A DNA stretch of 64,000 nucleotides from NCBI GenBank assembly GCA_034509755.1, contig CM067545.1, forward strand, positions 48,725,062 to 48,789,061, written 5' to 3'. The translations under genes were made by a program, and so were the position numbers. Positions 1-10,860 of this stretch are shown here, piece after piece; position 1 is the stretch's first letter, and each line of letters starts with the position of its first letter. The notes under the pieces are model-generated. The model saw only the letters and a program-made list of their open reading frames with translations. It made no database searches and had not been told where the DNA came from. Source of the stretch: Anisodus tanguticus (lineage: Eukaryota > Streptophyta > Magnoliopsida > Solanales > Solanaceae).

Positions 1-1610
1 TTTAAAATCCAAAAAAGAGGCAAAAATAAGTTTTAAAGCTACAATTACTTACAAGTGAACACTCAAATGTGCGCCCCTTTTCACCCCCACCACCCCTTTT
101 TTGTTGTTGGAGGGGATCCACAAAAGTCACATTACAAAGAAAGAAATGGAAATTAATGCCTTTGTGTTCTATTATGATGTCTCAACAATTAATAATCGTA
201 TAGGAAAACATAGTGCACATGGGAAGAGCATGGTTCATTGACCTTGTAGATTCCTAATGAGAAGGCATGTTGTACCTAAATAGTATAAATGGTGTAAATG
301 AGGACCTATCTACTTTATTTCTTTTTCCTTCAGTTATCTTTCTCCAATTATGGAAATTCATTTTGTGGATGTAAATATATGATACGAGTATAGTGAATTC
401 AAATTTACATTCTTGATCACCTCATTTTTCAACCATGAATTAAGATATGACTAAAAGTAACTTGCAAAAGCAAAAGTGAATTTGATTGTATTGCCAAACT
501 CTCTAAACCTAATAGAGTTCTGCCTATCAAGACTAAAGTTCATATCATGGTTGTTACATTGTAATTATATGACATGTATGGTTCGCTTTAACTCTATCGG
601 CCTCACAAATTTATATATTCGAATACATTATTATCGAGTTCAAGAATATGCGCACCATATGAACTTATGTTATATCTTATAAAATTCTTCACTTTTCTCT
701 TTTATTCCGATGTGTGATTTGGCTAAGATATCATGTGCATGCCTTCTTTAGAAACTTACCAACCAATATGACATCTCTTCTCTTTGACCCCTTGTTGGCC
801 CACCCTGAGTGCGTTACAATGACATGACGGTAAGAAATAAATCGGTCTAGTCTCTCGTCCAGCATTCTTTTCTTCAATAGCTAAGTCGAAGCATTTCTTA
901 TTCTTTTTAACCTGACATTAAGCTATGGTCTTCTAATACTCTTGCATTTTAATATAAATGTAAGAATATTTAATTGCTTATATTCAGTTATTAGAAGGGT
1001 TAATTTTCTTAAAAGAAAATTCCTTCTGGTTACTCTTCCAAGAATAAATCCGGAAAAAAGTTTTCGTAGAAATCTTATATGAACGTCGGAAATGATATTT
1101 TTGTAACGGGTATAATTATAGATTGTAGTTTTATATAGTATAATTCGTGTTTGAGATTGATCTCATTATTTAACTAATGAAATCAATTCAAAAATCCTGT
1201 AAATTATGTGTTTGATTTAATTCATGACTCTTTGGCCAAAAGCAAGTAATAAAATACATTAAAAAAAGATGAATATAGTTTAGGTTGCACACTAGAAAAA
1301 GTCAATCTTTTTCCATTAATTATTTTATAATAGGAGAAAAGGAGATTCCACTTTTGTTAGGTACAAATTAACTACTTTTAGAAGTACCAAGTGAATCGAG
1401 TTCTTAACAAGATTTGTAGATGTACTAATATATAAAAGGAACTAAACTTGGACCAAAAGCTATTTGTTAGCCACAAAAAAGTACCCAATATGGTTATACG
1501 AACAAAAGTACGGACCATTTCTCTGTCTTGATGACACAAATGAAAAAAATTATCAAGGTTATTTTGCTATATTAAGCAACTCACATGTCAATAATCATAC
1601 AAGATATTGA
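1..1610. other. AT-rich intergenic spacer
   Basis: No coding region can be supported here. Open frames are short, biased towards Leu, Ile and Tyr, and match no family I recognise. The DNA is AT-rich with homopolymer runs, as is usual for plant intergenic sequence. It ends at the outer edge of copia element A. Confidence 0.6.
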
Positions 1611-1787
1611 TGGCAGAATAATCCATCACTCATTTCATTAATGTAAATTATTTATTTATTTATATATATGATTTATAATTACGAAAATTAAAAATCCACC
1701 TAACTAATATAAAATATTGCTATAATAATTACAAATATACAAAATCACTAATTATATCAAAAGAATATATTTGCATATATTCTATCA
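1611..1787 (-). repeat. 3' LTR of element A
   Basis: 177 bp. It shares with 7091-7280 the blocks atttcattaatgtaaat, aatcactaattata and tattctatca. It starts tg and ends ca on the plus strand and is followed at once by the polypurine tract. It is shorter than its partner through internal deletion. Confidence 0.8.
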
Positions 1788-3317
1788 CACCCCCGCAGTC
1801 GTAGCGGGCGATCGTCGTATGCTGAGACTGACCCTAAAATCTTCAAACAGAACTAAGGGAAGGCCCTTAGTAAATATGTCAGCAATTTGATAACGTGAGG
1901 GGACATGCAAGACACGTACTTGTCCACGAGCTACCTTTTTGCGAACAAAGTGAATATCCATCTCGATATGTTTAGTGCACTGATGTTGGACAGGATTCCC
2001 CGAGAGATATATCGCACTAACATTATCACAGTAGACCAAGGTAGTTTTTCGAATAGAAAATGAAGCTCTAAGAGGAGGTTACGCAACCAACAGGACTAAG
2101 ACACCACATTGGCTACCCCTCGATATTCGGCCTCCGCGCTGGAGCGCGACAAAGCAGTCTGGCCTTTAGCCGACCAAGAGATCCAGTTATCACCAAGAAA
2201 CATACAATAACGAGATGTCGAGCGCCTGGTATTTGGACAGCCACCCCAATCAGCATTTTTATAAGACATGAGAGAAAGATATTGATGATGAATATAAGTG
2301 TAAACCATAATCAAGAGTGTCATGAATGTAACACACAATATGTTTAAGAGTGTGCATGTGTTCTTCCATCAAATCATGCATGAATAAACACACATGTTGC
2401 ACTACATAAGTAATATCGGGCCTCATAAATGTGAGATATTGAAGAACCCCCGCAAGACTACGATAGTGGGAGAGATCCTCGCATGGTGTGCTAGAAGTAG
2501 CACTTAGCTTCGGTTTAGTGTCAACCGGAGTAGAAGATGACTTACAGGATGACATGTCAGCCCGTTCAATAATCTCTGATGCATACATCCTCTGAGATAG
2601 AAATAGACCACCTGCATGATGAGTTACAGCTATACCTAAAAAAATAACTCAAAGGCCCCAAGTCTTTCATAGCAAATTCGGAGCTGAGAAGAGATATGAT
2701 AGACTTGCACAGTCTATCAGATGAAGCAGTCAATATAATATCATACACATATAACATAATGTATGTCATAGAAGTACTGTGACGGTAGATAAACAGAGAA
2801 TGATCAAACCTGCTGTAAGAAAAACCAAGAGTATAGACATAATCTGCAAATCTTTTGTACCATTCCTAAGGAGTCTGTTTTATCCCATACAAGGACTTCT
2901 TCAGCAAACACACATGCTTAGGATGATCGGGTCCATGAAACCCAGGGGCTGATGCATGTATACAATTTTCTTGAGTTCGCCGTGTAAAAACGCATTTTTC
3001 ACGTCCAGTTGATGAATGTGACATGTTTTTTAGAGAGCTAGACTGAGAACAGAGCGAATAGTTACCACTTTGACCACCAGACTAAATGCCTATCCACAAT
3101 CCACGCTAACCTGTTGAGTTTTGTCATCACCAACAAGACGGGTCTTATGCCTCTCAAAACAACCATTAGATTTTTTCTTATAAGTAAAAATCCACATAGA
3201 ATGAATCACATTGACATCAGGTGGACGGGGCACCAACTCCCACGTCTTATTTTCAATAAGAGCATTATATTCATCATTCATGGCCATTTTCCAATTTGGG
3301 TCATGAAGGGCAGACAC
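1785..3317 (-). pseudogene. Element A reverse transcriptase and RNase H remnant
   Basis: This is the 3' part of a copia pol gene. From 3317 downwards it encodes the RT N-terminus (NKTWELVPRP, then MWIFTYKKK). At 2566-2769 is the catalytic region, where YVDD has become YVYD. At 2259-2588 is the stretch ending RSLAGVLQYLTFMRPDI. At 1785-2338 is RNase H, with SRSSAEAEYRGVAN and then YCDNVSAIYLS, HIEMDIHFVR and ADIFTKGLP. These pieces lie in several frames with stops between them. RT would copy the element's RNA and RNase H would remove the template; neither can be made from this copy. The family assignment is firm and loss of function is clear from the breaks. Confidence 0.85.
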
Positions 3318-3617
3318 AGTGTTACGTGATAGGGGAATTTAATGCCATTAGAGATGAGATTAAAATGTCGCTTTGGTCTAAAAATATCCCGTTGTCTACG
3401 AGTAAGGGGCTCTTGTCCCGAAATAGAAGTGGGTAGATAGAAGTAGAAGCAGTGGGCTGGCCTAGTGCCAATTGTGTGGCGTTGGACTGGATTTGGGTTG
3501 GGATTACATGGGCTGATTGATGGTTGGATGTGTTGGGCCAGCAGGCAGTGGGCCTGCTGGCAGAAGCTCAGGGACGACAGTAATTGAGCCAGCAGGTAGT
3601 GGGTCTACTGTCAGAAT

Positions 3618-4654
3618 TTATGGACGTGGGACTGTTGGGCCAGCAGGTATTGGCCCTTCCGGCTCCTGCTGGTCTAGATGCCGAGAAGTGGGCTGGACCA
3701 AATGTTGGACCACATACGGTGAGAGCCCATCATCTAAAAAATCATACGAATTTGACGCAGAATTATGCAACTTAACACACGGAAATTGGGTTTCATCAAA
3801 AATGACATGGGGACTAATGATGATTTTATTAGAGGATAAATCAAAATATTCGTAACCACGGTGATTCGATGGGTAACCCAGAAACACACAAGTGGTAGAG
3901 CGAGCTTGAAGTTTTTTAATGGTCGTGGAGGAGAATAGAGGATAACATAAACACCCTAAGATGAGAATATGAAAGGTCTTTTGATAAAGAATTTTGAGTA
4001 GGGAAATTGGTATGCTATTCCTTTGCTAGGGAGTATATTAAGAAGGTAAGTTGTCATTTGTAAAGCATGATGCCAAAATGAAGGTGGCAATGATGCATGG
4101 ACTAGTAATGTACGAACAATATTATTAAGTGTGCTGATTTTTCTTTCGGCTTTTCCATTTTGTGATGACGTATGTGGACATGAAAATCGAAAAGATATAC
4201 CATTAACCTTAAAAAATTCTCTAAATGGCCCATTATCAAATTCTCTTCCATTATCACATTGAATGTTCTTAATATCTTGTTCAAATTGAGTACGGATGAA
4301 TGCTCTAAATGATAGGAATGTGGAATAAACTTGAGACTTTTTAGATAACAAAAATGTCCACAAAAAATTAAAATAATCATCCAATAATAAAACATAATAA
4401 CGATGGCCTGAAGAGCTCAAAACGGGAGATGTTCAAAGATCACTATGAATAATATCAAATGGCAACAAAGTACTAGAATTTGAGGCAACAAACGATAATT
4501 TAACATGTTTCCCAAGCGGGCAAGAAGGACAAACATTAGTGCTACGAGCACTATTACACTTAATAAATTTATTGTTTTTAAGGGAGGAAAAAACAGACGC
4601 TCCCGGATGACCCAAACGCGCATGCCATAAGGAAGGTGCTAAAGCGACAAACAT
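3618..4654 (-). pseudogene. Element A integrase remnant
   Basis: The zinc-binding N-terminus is readable at 4433-4654: WHARLGHPG, then CPSCPLGK, giving the HHCC pattern. The catalytic core follows at 3956-4420 with LLDDYFNFLW, CDNGREFDN and SSQNGKAERK, so the Asp, Asp and Glu positions are still visible. The C-terminal part (FLGYPSNHRGYE at 3618-3887) is in another frame. Integrase would insert the cDNA into the host genome. A stop (TSP preceded by a stop instead of Trp) and at least one frameshift separate the pieces. The RT N-terminus lies further downstream at 3317. Confidence 0.85.
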
Positions 4655-4833
4655 TCACGGCGTGGCTTGTTTAGTGGTGATGGTGGTGGTGATTGAATAA
4701 AGCTCTCCCCGACTATCACATCTCAATAGATGTATCCCCGTCCATAAATCCTTGAAAAATAATTCAAAAGGATCAAATTCAACAGAAACCGAGCTATCAG
4801 TTGTAAATTTCCAAACATACATCAAATTTTTAA

Positions 4834-5292
4834 TTAATTGATTTTCAAGGATAAAGGTGGATTCGGATGAGACAAATTTGTGTGATCATAACCACTAATT
4901 AGAATTGAATTACCATTAATAACAATTATGCCACGATTTTTGCTCAAATTGAAATAAGACGATGGATTACCTGGCGCGAATGTCATATGAGAAGTAGCAC
5001 TAGTGTCCATGTACCAATTTGCATCCGGAGGATTTAACACAAGTGTATGCATTGCCACCTCGATATCCGTGTATGTCGGAGATACAGATGGGCCTGCAGC
5101 AGCGAAAACATGTTGTGGCTGAGGCCCAAGCAGGCCGAGTGATTTCGAGGCCCAAGCCCATTCTGGGCTTGCTGCTGCTGTTTCCGCCACTAAGACTGGC
5201 CCAATTTTGTGATGGGTGAGGGCAGGGTGGCATGGGCCACTTCCCACTGGCCCAAGGCAGGCCCCATGGCCACTGCCCATTGGTCCAAGCAT
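4834..5292 (-). pseudogene. Element A protease region with altered active site
   Basis: An open stretch of 152 codons carries the copia aspartic protease. The usual DTGATSHM active site reads DTSATSHM here, with Gly changed to Ser next to the catalytic Asp. Upstream is the Gly/Pro/Ala-rich end of gag (repeated LGPMGSGHG-like pieces), and downstream is the conserved GIIVINGNSI stretch. The reading frame stops before the integrase. The protease would cut the polyprotein. The substituted Gly and the nearby stop both argue that this copy is dead. Confidence 0.8.
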
Positions 5293-5384
5293 GCTGCCAG
5301 GGGTGCTGTGGCCCGACCCCTACTAACCTCTATTGTCGCCTCCACGCCCGTTACTGTCGGCACCGTTGCCGCCGCGGCCACCAC

Positions 5385-6163
5385 TAGAGATGGCAGTGGA
5401 TCTTGGACCCAATCCGGATCCGGTGGATCCAGATCCGTTTTATAGGATATGGATCTTCAAAATTTGGACCCGACGGATTCGGATCGGACCCGGATCCATT
5501 TCTGACGGATCGGATCTGGATCTGGATCTTGTATTTGAGATCTGTATCCGATCCAGATTCGACTCGTGGATCCATTTTTTATTAAATATATTCATAACCT
5601 AGAATATAATTTTATAAGTATTTTCATAAAATTGCTAAGCACATCATTGCAAGTTTAATTCTCAAAAATAAAAAAATAAAGAGGTAACTTCGATAATAAA
5701 ATCAATATTATATTAGTGAATGACTAACATCTCCATAGACAAGTAGTTAAAATTATATTCACTTTATTTGTGAAGATTCCAAGCACATATAAGTTTCTGC
5801 ATTGTGGAAATACTAGTCAACATTTTCCACAACTATTATCATTGTCCAACATTTTCAATTAATAGCTCACAATCAAAATGAGACAACGGACAAAATATCT
5901 CATATGAACATTTCAAAATTGAAACACAGTAAACTGTTAGCTAAGTAAAAATCGTTTGTCAGTTCAAAAAAAATTCTTAGCAAGGCAAAATTTTTTACAT
6001 GTGAATCCAGATCCGATCCATGGACCAGGTGGATCCGATGGATCCAGATTTGGATCTGATTTTTATGGACCCGATGGATCTGAATCCGGATATGGATCCA
6101 GGTATAAAAAATGGATCTGGATCTAGTAGGATTCGGTCCAGATTCGATCTGTTGCCATCCCTA
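5385..6163. mobile_element. hAT-like non-autonomous DNA element inserted in element A
   Basis: 779 bp. The ends are inverted: left TAGAGATGGCAGTGGATC, right (complement) TAGGGATGGCAACAGATC. The flanking 8-mers are gccaccac (5377-5384) and accaccac (6164-6171), matching at 7 of 8 positions, as expected for an 8-bp hAT target duplication. Both arms are crowded with GGATCC/GGATCT/GGATCCG motifs, and the middle (about 5580-5990) is AT-rich without coding capacity. No transposase is present, so it would need one supplied in trans. The hAT class is inferred from target-site length and end sequence only. It interrupts the Gly-rich part of gag. Confidence 0.75.
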
Positions 6164-6969
6164 ACCACCACCCTTGCCACCGCCACATCCGCTACCGTGG
6201 TTTTTTCCAAGGTTTTGACACTTTTTTCCACCCCCATTGTTACAGTTTTGTCTATAATTTTAGGAGAATGATTGAGAGTCATCGGTTTCGCGGGACGTGA
6301 CCACCACCAGGGCGGAATTGGCTCCAGTTGCAGCTTTTCTGGACAACCCTGCTTCTTCTAAGGTGGGCATGAAACGTGCTTGGTATAACGGTGGGAGATG
6401 ATTGATTTGGTGAAGAAGAGTTCCAACCCCATTATATGCCTCGTAGAGGCCTGCAACCATTTGAAGAACGAGACGATCATTAGTGACGGGCGCGCCGATG
6501 TTCTTGAGTTAATCCGATAATTCCTTGAGCCTTTGACAATAGGCTAAGGCTGAGGTATTCAGAAAATCCTCCACATTTATGTGAAAGAATTCTTGCTCAA
6601 GGGTTACGGCACGAGAATTTTATTATCTTGGAATATATCACGCAACATATTCCAAGCTTCCATTATTGTGGCGTCGGGTTCGATAATTGTCAATAAAAGG
6701 TCCGTAGAGATGGTGGAATAAATCCATTGGAGGAACGTAGCATCAAGAGTTGCCCACAACTCTATTTCATCATCGGTGGAAGGCACATTCTTCTTGCCCT
6801 TTTCCAGTTTGACGATGTGATGGAGGACTCTATGAGACCTTGCGTGAATTTTTAAAAGTTCTGCCCACGTCGCGTATTGGACGTTCTCCATTTCAAGGAC
6901 AATAGGGATGTTGTTCTTGATGTTGGAGACTGCGAGGGCAGGATGAAATGTATTCTTTGTGTTAGACAT
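6164..6969 (-). pseudogene. Element A gag remnant
   Basis: The start is the ATG at 6969 (MSNTKNTFHPALAVSNIKN), chosen because element C's gag opens the same way. The first 121 codons contain the gag core (NVQYATWAELLKIHAR, then WIYSTISTDLL and MLRDIFQDNK). A frameshift and stop follow near 6604. The gag frame is picked up again at 6260-6460 (VAGLYEAYNGVGTLLHQ, LTLEEAGLSRKAATGA-like). Gag would form the virus-like particle. No CCHC knuckle is visible; the C-terminus is a Gly/Asn-rich stretch, cut by the hAT-like element. Confidence 0.8.
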
Positions 6970-7090
6970 GATTGAGAAATAAGAGGAGAATTAGGGTTTG
7001 GATAAAAAAAAATGAACGAATGGCCGAGGGTTTAGAGGGCGGCGTAAGATTAGTGGAGAGGGAAAAATTTGCCCTAGACTTCTGATATCA

Positions 7091-7280
7091 TGAAAGAGAA
7101 TAATATCTTACTAATTTCATTAATGTAAATGATTTATATACATGATATACAATAGTAATTCTAGGCTATAATTACGAAAATTAAATATTCACCTAACTAT
7201 TATAAAATATTGTTACAATAATTACAGATATATAAAATCACTAATTATACGAAAAGAATATATTTGGATATATTCTATCA
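7091..7280 (-). repeat. 5' LTR of element A
   Basis: 190 bp, tg...ca on the plus strand. The primer-site remnant lies immediately to its left at 7081-7090. It pairs with 1611-1787 with many differences. It would have held the element's promoter; no clear TATA box was assigned. Confidence 0.8.
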
Positions 7281-8767
7281 ATGACAGACAAACTTAATGG
7301 TTTTCAATTCAATAACGATATTTTTCATTGTTTAAAAAAAAAAAGAAACTTGGTGGTCTTGAAGTAAAAGGATTAATATAGACTATAGTTTGAGTCAATT
7401 TTTACTTGGAAGTAGAAAATATAATATGAAAGGGATACCAATAGAGGTGAATTCAGAATTTAAATTTTATGAGTTCAATTTTTAAGATTCTTAGTATTGA
7501 TTTAATTATAAGTTTAAATCTATTATTTGTTGTAATTTTAGTGATTCTTTATACGTAAATTAATGATCCGACATTAAAAGTGTCGTTAAGATGAACTATG
7601 TACTTGCATACTACATCCGCAACTGACCATTGAGGGGTGATATGGGATGAATGTGATTTCTCCAACCTTAATTAAAGGTTTGAGTGTAAGCGTGGGAATG
7701 GAGAAACATATGTAAGCTTTTCCTTTTAAACGACACGACTTTTAATTAATCTAACCTGTGAATTCTAAATATCAAATAATTATATTTCAAAAAATATGAA
7801 AGGGAAGACTACTTTTATGCATATGATTGATGAAGGACTTTAAGAAGTATAAGGTTGACAATTGAAGCATAAGAATTAAATAATAATTGATTCACGCGTG
7901 TGTGTGATTTTGATAAGTTATCTACGAGTCCTAGAAAATAAGTACAATTCAGTTGACAAAGGTAAAATTAAATGAGGAAGAAGAAGAAGAAGAAGTAATC
8001 ACTACACTATAGACTTGAATGTATTACTCCCTATTTGGCTTTTTAAACTTCTTACTGTTGGACACTATATATTACTATTAAAAAGTTTATATAATTGATT
8101 TAAAATTCAATAATCTAATTTTCTAAAATTCAAAATTCACAATTCAAAATCGTAATTTCGCCTCTCATTTAAATACAAAAAAATGACTCAATAAAAATCT
8201 TTTTTTATTTTATTTATCGATCTCTTTGTTATATCTTAATAATCTCTTAAAACGTCATATAATTAAGAGTACATTCTTAACCAGTCATAAAATCGATATC
8301 ATGAAGAACATGTGCTTATTTTAGTCAGCGTAAATATATATTCGAATTAAAAGAAGAAAAAGAAATTTTACCATTCTCGAAGAATTATGACACTGTAAAC
8401 TAAGAGAAAGAAACTTAGAAAAATAATTATTTATTTCACAACTCCCAATCAGCCAAATGAAAAGTTTTTCCCCAACTCTAGCCATATTTTATTGCGGCCA
8501 AGTATACATACACCTTGACATACAAATTAGTGCGGGGTGGGGGGATCTAACCAACACACAAAATAAAAAAATAAAAAAACAAAACTACAACAAAAATATA
8601 GAGTGGTGAAAAAGTAAAAAAAGAGGCTGACTTATAAATAAAGTGGTTAGAAAGTAAAAGACATGATTTGACTCATTTTTAGGCACGTCTCTCTCATTGT
8701 CTCTCCACATTTCAATCACCACCCACCCACACCAAGTGGGGTACCCTACCGACTTGACTCAGTTTCC
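7281..8767. other. Spacer and 3' flank of the DELLA gene
   Basis: No coding sequence was found. It holds a degenerate interspersed-repeat-like stretch (about 7440-7725), a short (GAA)n run (about 7976-7996), and AT-rich DNA. Within the last 300 bp, on the gene's strand, is an AATAAA (plus tttatt at 8489-8494) that could serve as a polyadenylation signal for the DELLA transcript; that role is a guess. Element A ends about 1.5 kb from the DELLA stop codon. Confidence 0.5.
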
Positions 8768-10480
8768 TCACTGAGTTAACTCACTACAACTCGCCATCGC
8801 CGCTGTGAGCTGCCACGCGGAGGTGGCGATGAGCGGCCGTGTATGCCAACCGAGCATCAAACAACCGTCGTTCTCCTCCACTCTATAACCGTCGCCGCCG
8901 GCGAACAGAGCTAAAAGCATACTCGCTTGTTTAAACGCATTGGATCCGAGATGAACCGGATCGAATCCCGATAAGTTCATCCTAACTCGCCATTGACTCA
9001 GTGTTTCGTGCCGTTCGACTCGGTCGGAGCCTTCACAAGTTACCACGTTACATATTTGCCGCCCTAAATAAACCTCCGACATCACCAAATCCTGATTGTT
9101 AACCGGTTGAGTTAACGAACTCTCTAACGAGTCGAACATCGTTGAGTAATAATGCAACGCCTCGTTAAACCGGTCCAGAAATACCACCGCGTTATGATTC
9201 GCTTCCTGTTCAACAATCGTAACAATTTTCGGATTCATCCGTTTAATCGAATTCAACACTTTTTCGATTGCTCCAGGTCTCGATAATAATCGATGAAGCT
9301 CGAAAACGGAGTTAACAGCTACTGCTTCCGTTTCACTTGGCTTAATATCGAGAATCGAAGCATCTAGATCTGCTAACGAATTCGCTACGAATCCACGAAA
9401 TTCGAACTCGACTCCGATTGTTTCTGCTAATTGAGCTAATTTCCATCCAACTTGTTGCAAAGCATCGGTGTTATCCGGCTGTGGAGGGCCAATTCCGGTG
9501 AGCCGAAATGCTGGCGGTCCACCGGGCCGTAAAGCTAAAGCTTGAATTAGTGCAGGCCATTGCATACCTTGGTTTAAACTGAAATCAACAACATGAACTT
9601 TATTGCAATTTGTAAAAGCTTCGAGAATCGCTTGATTAGCAGTGAAATGAGCGAATTTGAGATACGGACAAGTTTCATAAAAGTGCATCTGCAACACATC
9701 TGTGTAAGATGATTCAATTGAATTATCTGGTGGATAAATTTTGTAAATTCTTCTCGCTAATGCTTCAGCAAAATAAGTTGCAACTTTTCTCATAGCACCA
9801 GATTGAGAAACAGCAAGTATTCCGATATGTCTAACAAGTGCATCAGCTAAATTAAAATTCTCTTGTTGAACAGCTTCAGCACATGCCATTAAAGTATGAA
9901 CAAGTCGAACACCAGTTTCTTGTGAATCAACTAGTACAACTGGCCTCGCAGAATCTATGATTGGACTCGATCTCAACCGTTTATTACTAGTACTACTACT
10001 ACTACCACTCTCTGATGATAATAGATCTGGTTCGTTGAGTTTGTGAATGTTGTTGTTGAAAACAGCACCACCTGGAATTGCTCTTAAATCATCATCAGAA
10101 ATGATTGTGGTACGATTTTGTTTATTCGACTCAACTAATCCGTTCTCATCAAAATTCGTTGAAATCGAAGTATTATTGAGCTCAGATAACATGCTTTGTA
10201 CCCAACCGGAAAGATCTGAAGGGTTTTTATGAACTGTATCAGTTGAAAGATGAGTAATTCCATCTTCCATAGTTGTACCCATAGCCATTTCAAGCTGTTC
10301 AAGTTTGTTTGCAACTTCAGCCATATCTGAGGATTTAACTTTATAGCCTAAAACAGCTAAAAGTTCATCCATACACGCATCTTTTTCTTCTTCTTCTTCA
10401 TGTTCCCAAATCTTAGCTTTACCAGAAGAATTTCCTCCATGGATTTGTTGAGTTTTTTCTCGATCGCGATCTCTCTTCAT
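8768..10480 (-). CDS. GAI: DELLA protein (GAI/RGA/PROCERA type), GRAS-family repressor of gibberellin signalling
   Basis: A nuclear transcriptional regulator that restrains growth until gibberellin-bound GID1 recruits it for SCF-mediated degradation (family knowledge). One exon, 570 residues, close to the usual length. Residues 38-42 are DELLA in the conserved GYKVKSSDM context. The second GID1-contact motif reads TVHKNP at 82-87 rather than the Arabidopsis TVHYNP. A Ser-rich stretch with basic NKRLR follows at about 154-172. The GRAS domain runs from about 190: first Leu-rich region (LVHTLMACAEAV, 193-204), VHIID-type motif VHVVDF (295-300), second Leu-rich and PFYRE-type region (about 345-450), and SAW motif to TSAW at 553-556. 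The start is the first ATG, in the usual MKRDRDRE context, preceded by a long A-run. The tail after TSAW is 14 residues and was not matched to a family member. No stops or frameshifts. The symbol is by family; which DELLA paralogue this is cannot be fixed here. Confidence 0.97.
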   Translation of the reverse strand: MKRDRDREKTQQIHGGNSSGKAKIWEHEEEEEKDACMDELLAVLGYKVKSSDMAEVANKLEQLEMAMGTTMEDGITHLSTDTVHKNPSDLSGWVQSMLSELNNTSISTNFDENGLVESNKQNRTTIISDDDLRAIPGGAVFNNNIHKLNEPDLLSSESGSSSSTSNKRLRSSPIIDSARPVVLVDSQETGVRLVHTLMACAEAVQQENFNLADALVRHIGILAVSQSGAMRKVATYFAEALARRIYKIYPPDNSIESSYTDVLQMHFYETCPYLKFAHFTANQAILEAFTNCNKVHVVDFSLNQGMQWPALIQALALRPGGPPAFRLTGIGPPQPDNTDALQQVGWKLAQLAETIGVEFEFRGFVANSLADLDASILDIKPSETEAVAVNSVFELHRLLSRPGAIEKVLNSIKRMNPKIVTIVEQEANHNAVVFLDRFNEALHYYSTMFDSLESSLTQPVNNQDLVMSEVYLGRQICNVVTCEGSDRVERHETLSQWRVRMNLSGFDPVHLGSNAFKQASMLLALFAGGDGYRVEENDGCLMLGWHTRPLIATSAWQLTAAMASCSELTQ

Positions 10481-10860
10481 TTTTTTTTTTTTTGTTGGGG
10501 GAATTATTGGGTGGGTTTGACAAGTGCTGGAATTTGAGAAGCAATTGGTTTCAAGAAAGCTGGGGATTGATTTTTTTTCATCAATGGGGGAGGAGTTTGA
10601 AAGGGGAAAAAGTCTGATTTTTTTGCTTGGTTTTTTGTATCAACTTTCAGATTTTTGGGGACAGCTTTATTTTTAATATTTTTATATGTTTTTTTGAATA
10701 ATTATTTTTTGGGGGGTTGTGAGAGAGTGAAGAGAAGAAGTGCTCGTGAAGAGGGGCGCGAGCTTCAAGAGAGGAACAGGGAGGGGAACTGGAGAAGATA
10801 AGGAAGAGAAAAGAGGGCCAGCAATAATATGGGCTTTATTTTTATTTTATTTTTCAGAAA
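10481..10860 (-). promoter_or_regulatory. Probable DELLA 5' leader and proximal promoter
   Basis: Directly upstream of the ATG the gene strand carries an uninterrupted run of about 14 A. Further up, plus 10715-10816 is almost pure purine, so the gene strand is CT-rich there, as in many plant 5' untranslated regions and core promoters. An AT-rich stretch (plus 10660-10710) lies between. I did not assign a TATA box or transcription start with confidence. Confidence 0.35.

Larger units (their letters stand above)
1611..7280 (-). mobile_element. Element A: old, degenerate Ty1/copia LTR retrotransposon carrying a hAT-like insertion
   Basis: The element reads right to left. Its two LTRs (1611-1787 and 7091-7280) share long blocks and end in tg...ca. 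Just inside the right LTR, at about 7081-7090, is a decayed primer site (minus strand TGATATCAGA; the initiator-Met tRNA site is TGGTATCAGAG). Just inside the left LTR is a purine tract on the minus strand (plus cacccccgc at 1788-1796). The order gag, protease, integrase, RT, RNase H is that of Ty1/copia. All domains are frameshifted or contain stops. The flanking pentamers (attga, atgac) do not match, so the target duplication has decayed or the ends have moved. The two LTRs differ by many substitutions and indels, making A the oldest copia copy here. Confidence 0.85.

Noticed and set aside
5209..5602. Long open frames on both strands with Ser/Pro/Asp-rich, repetitive translations
   Set aside because: They arise from the GGATCC-rich arm of the hAT-like element and from GC-rich gag linker sequence; no domain or start context supports a gene.
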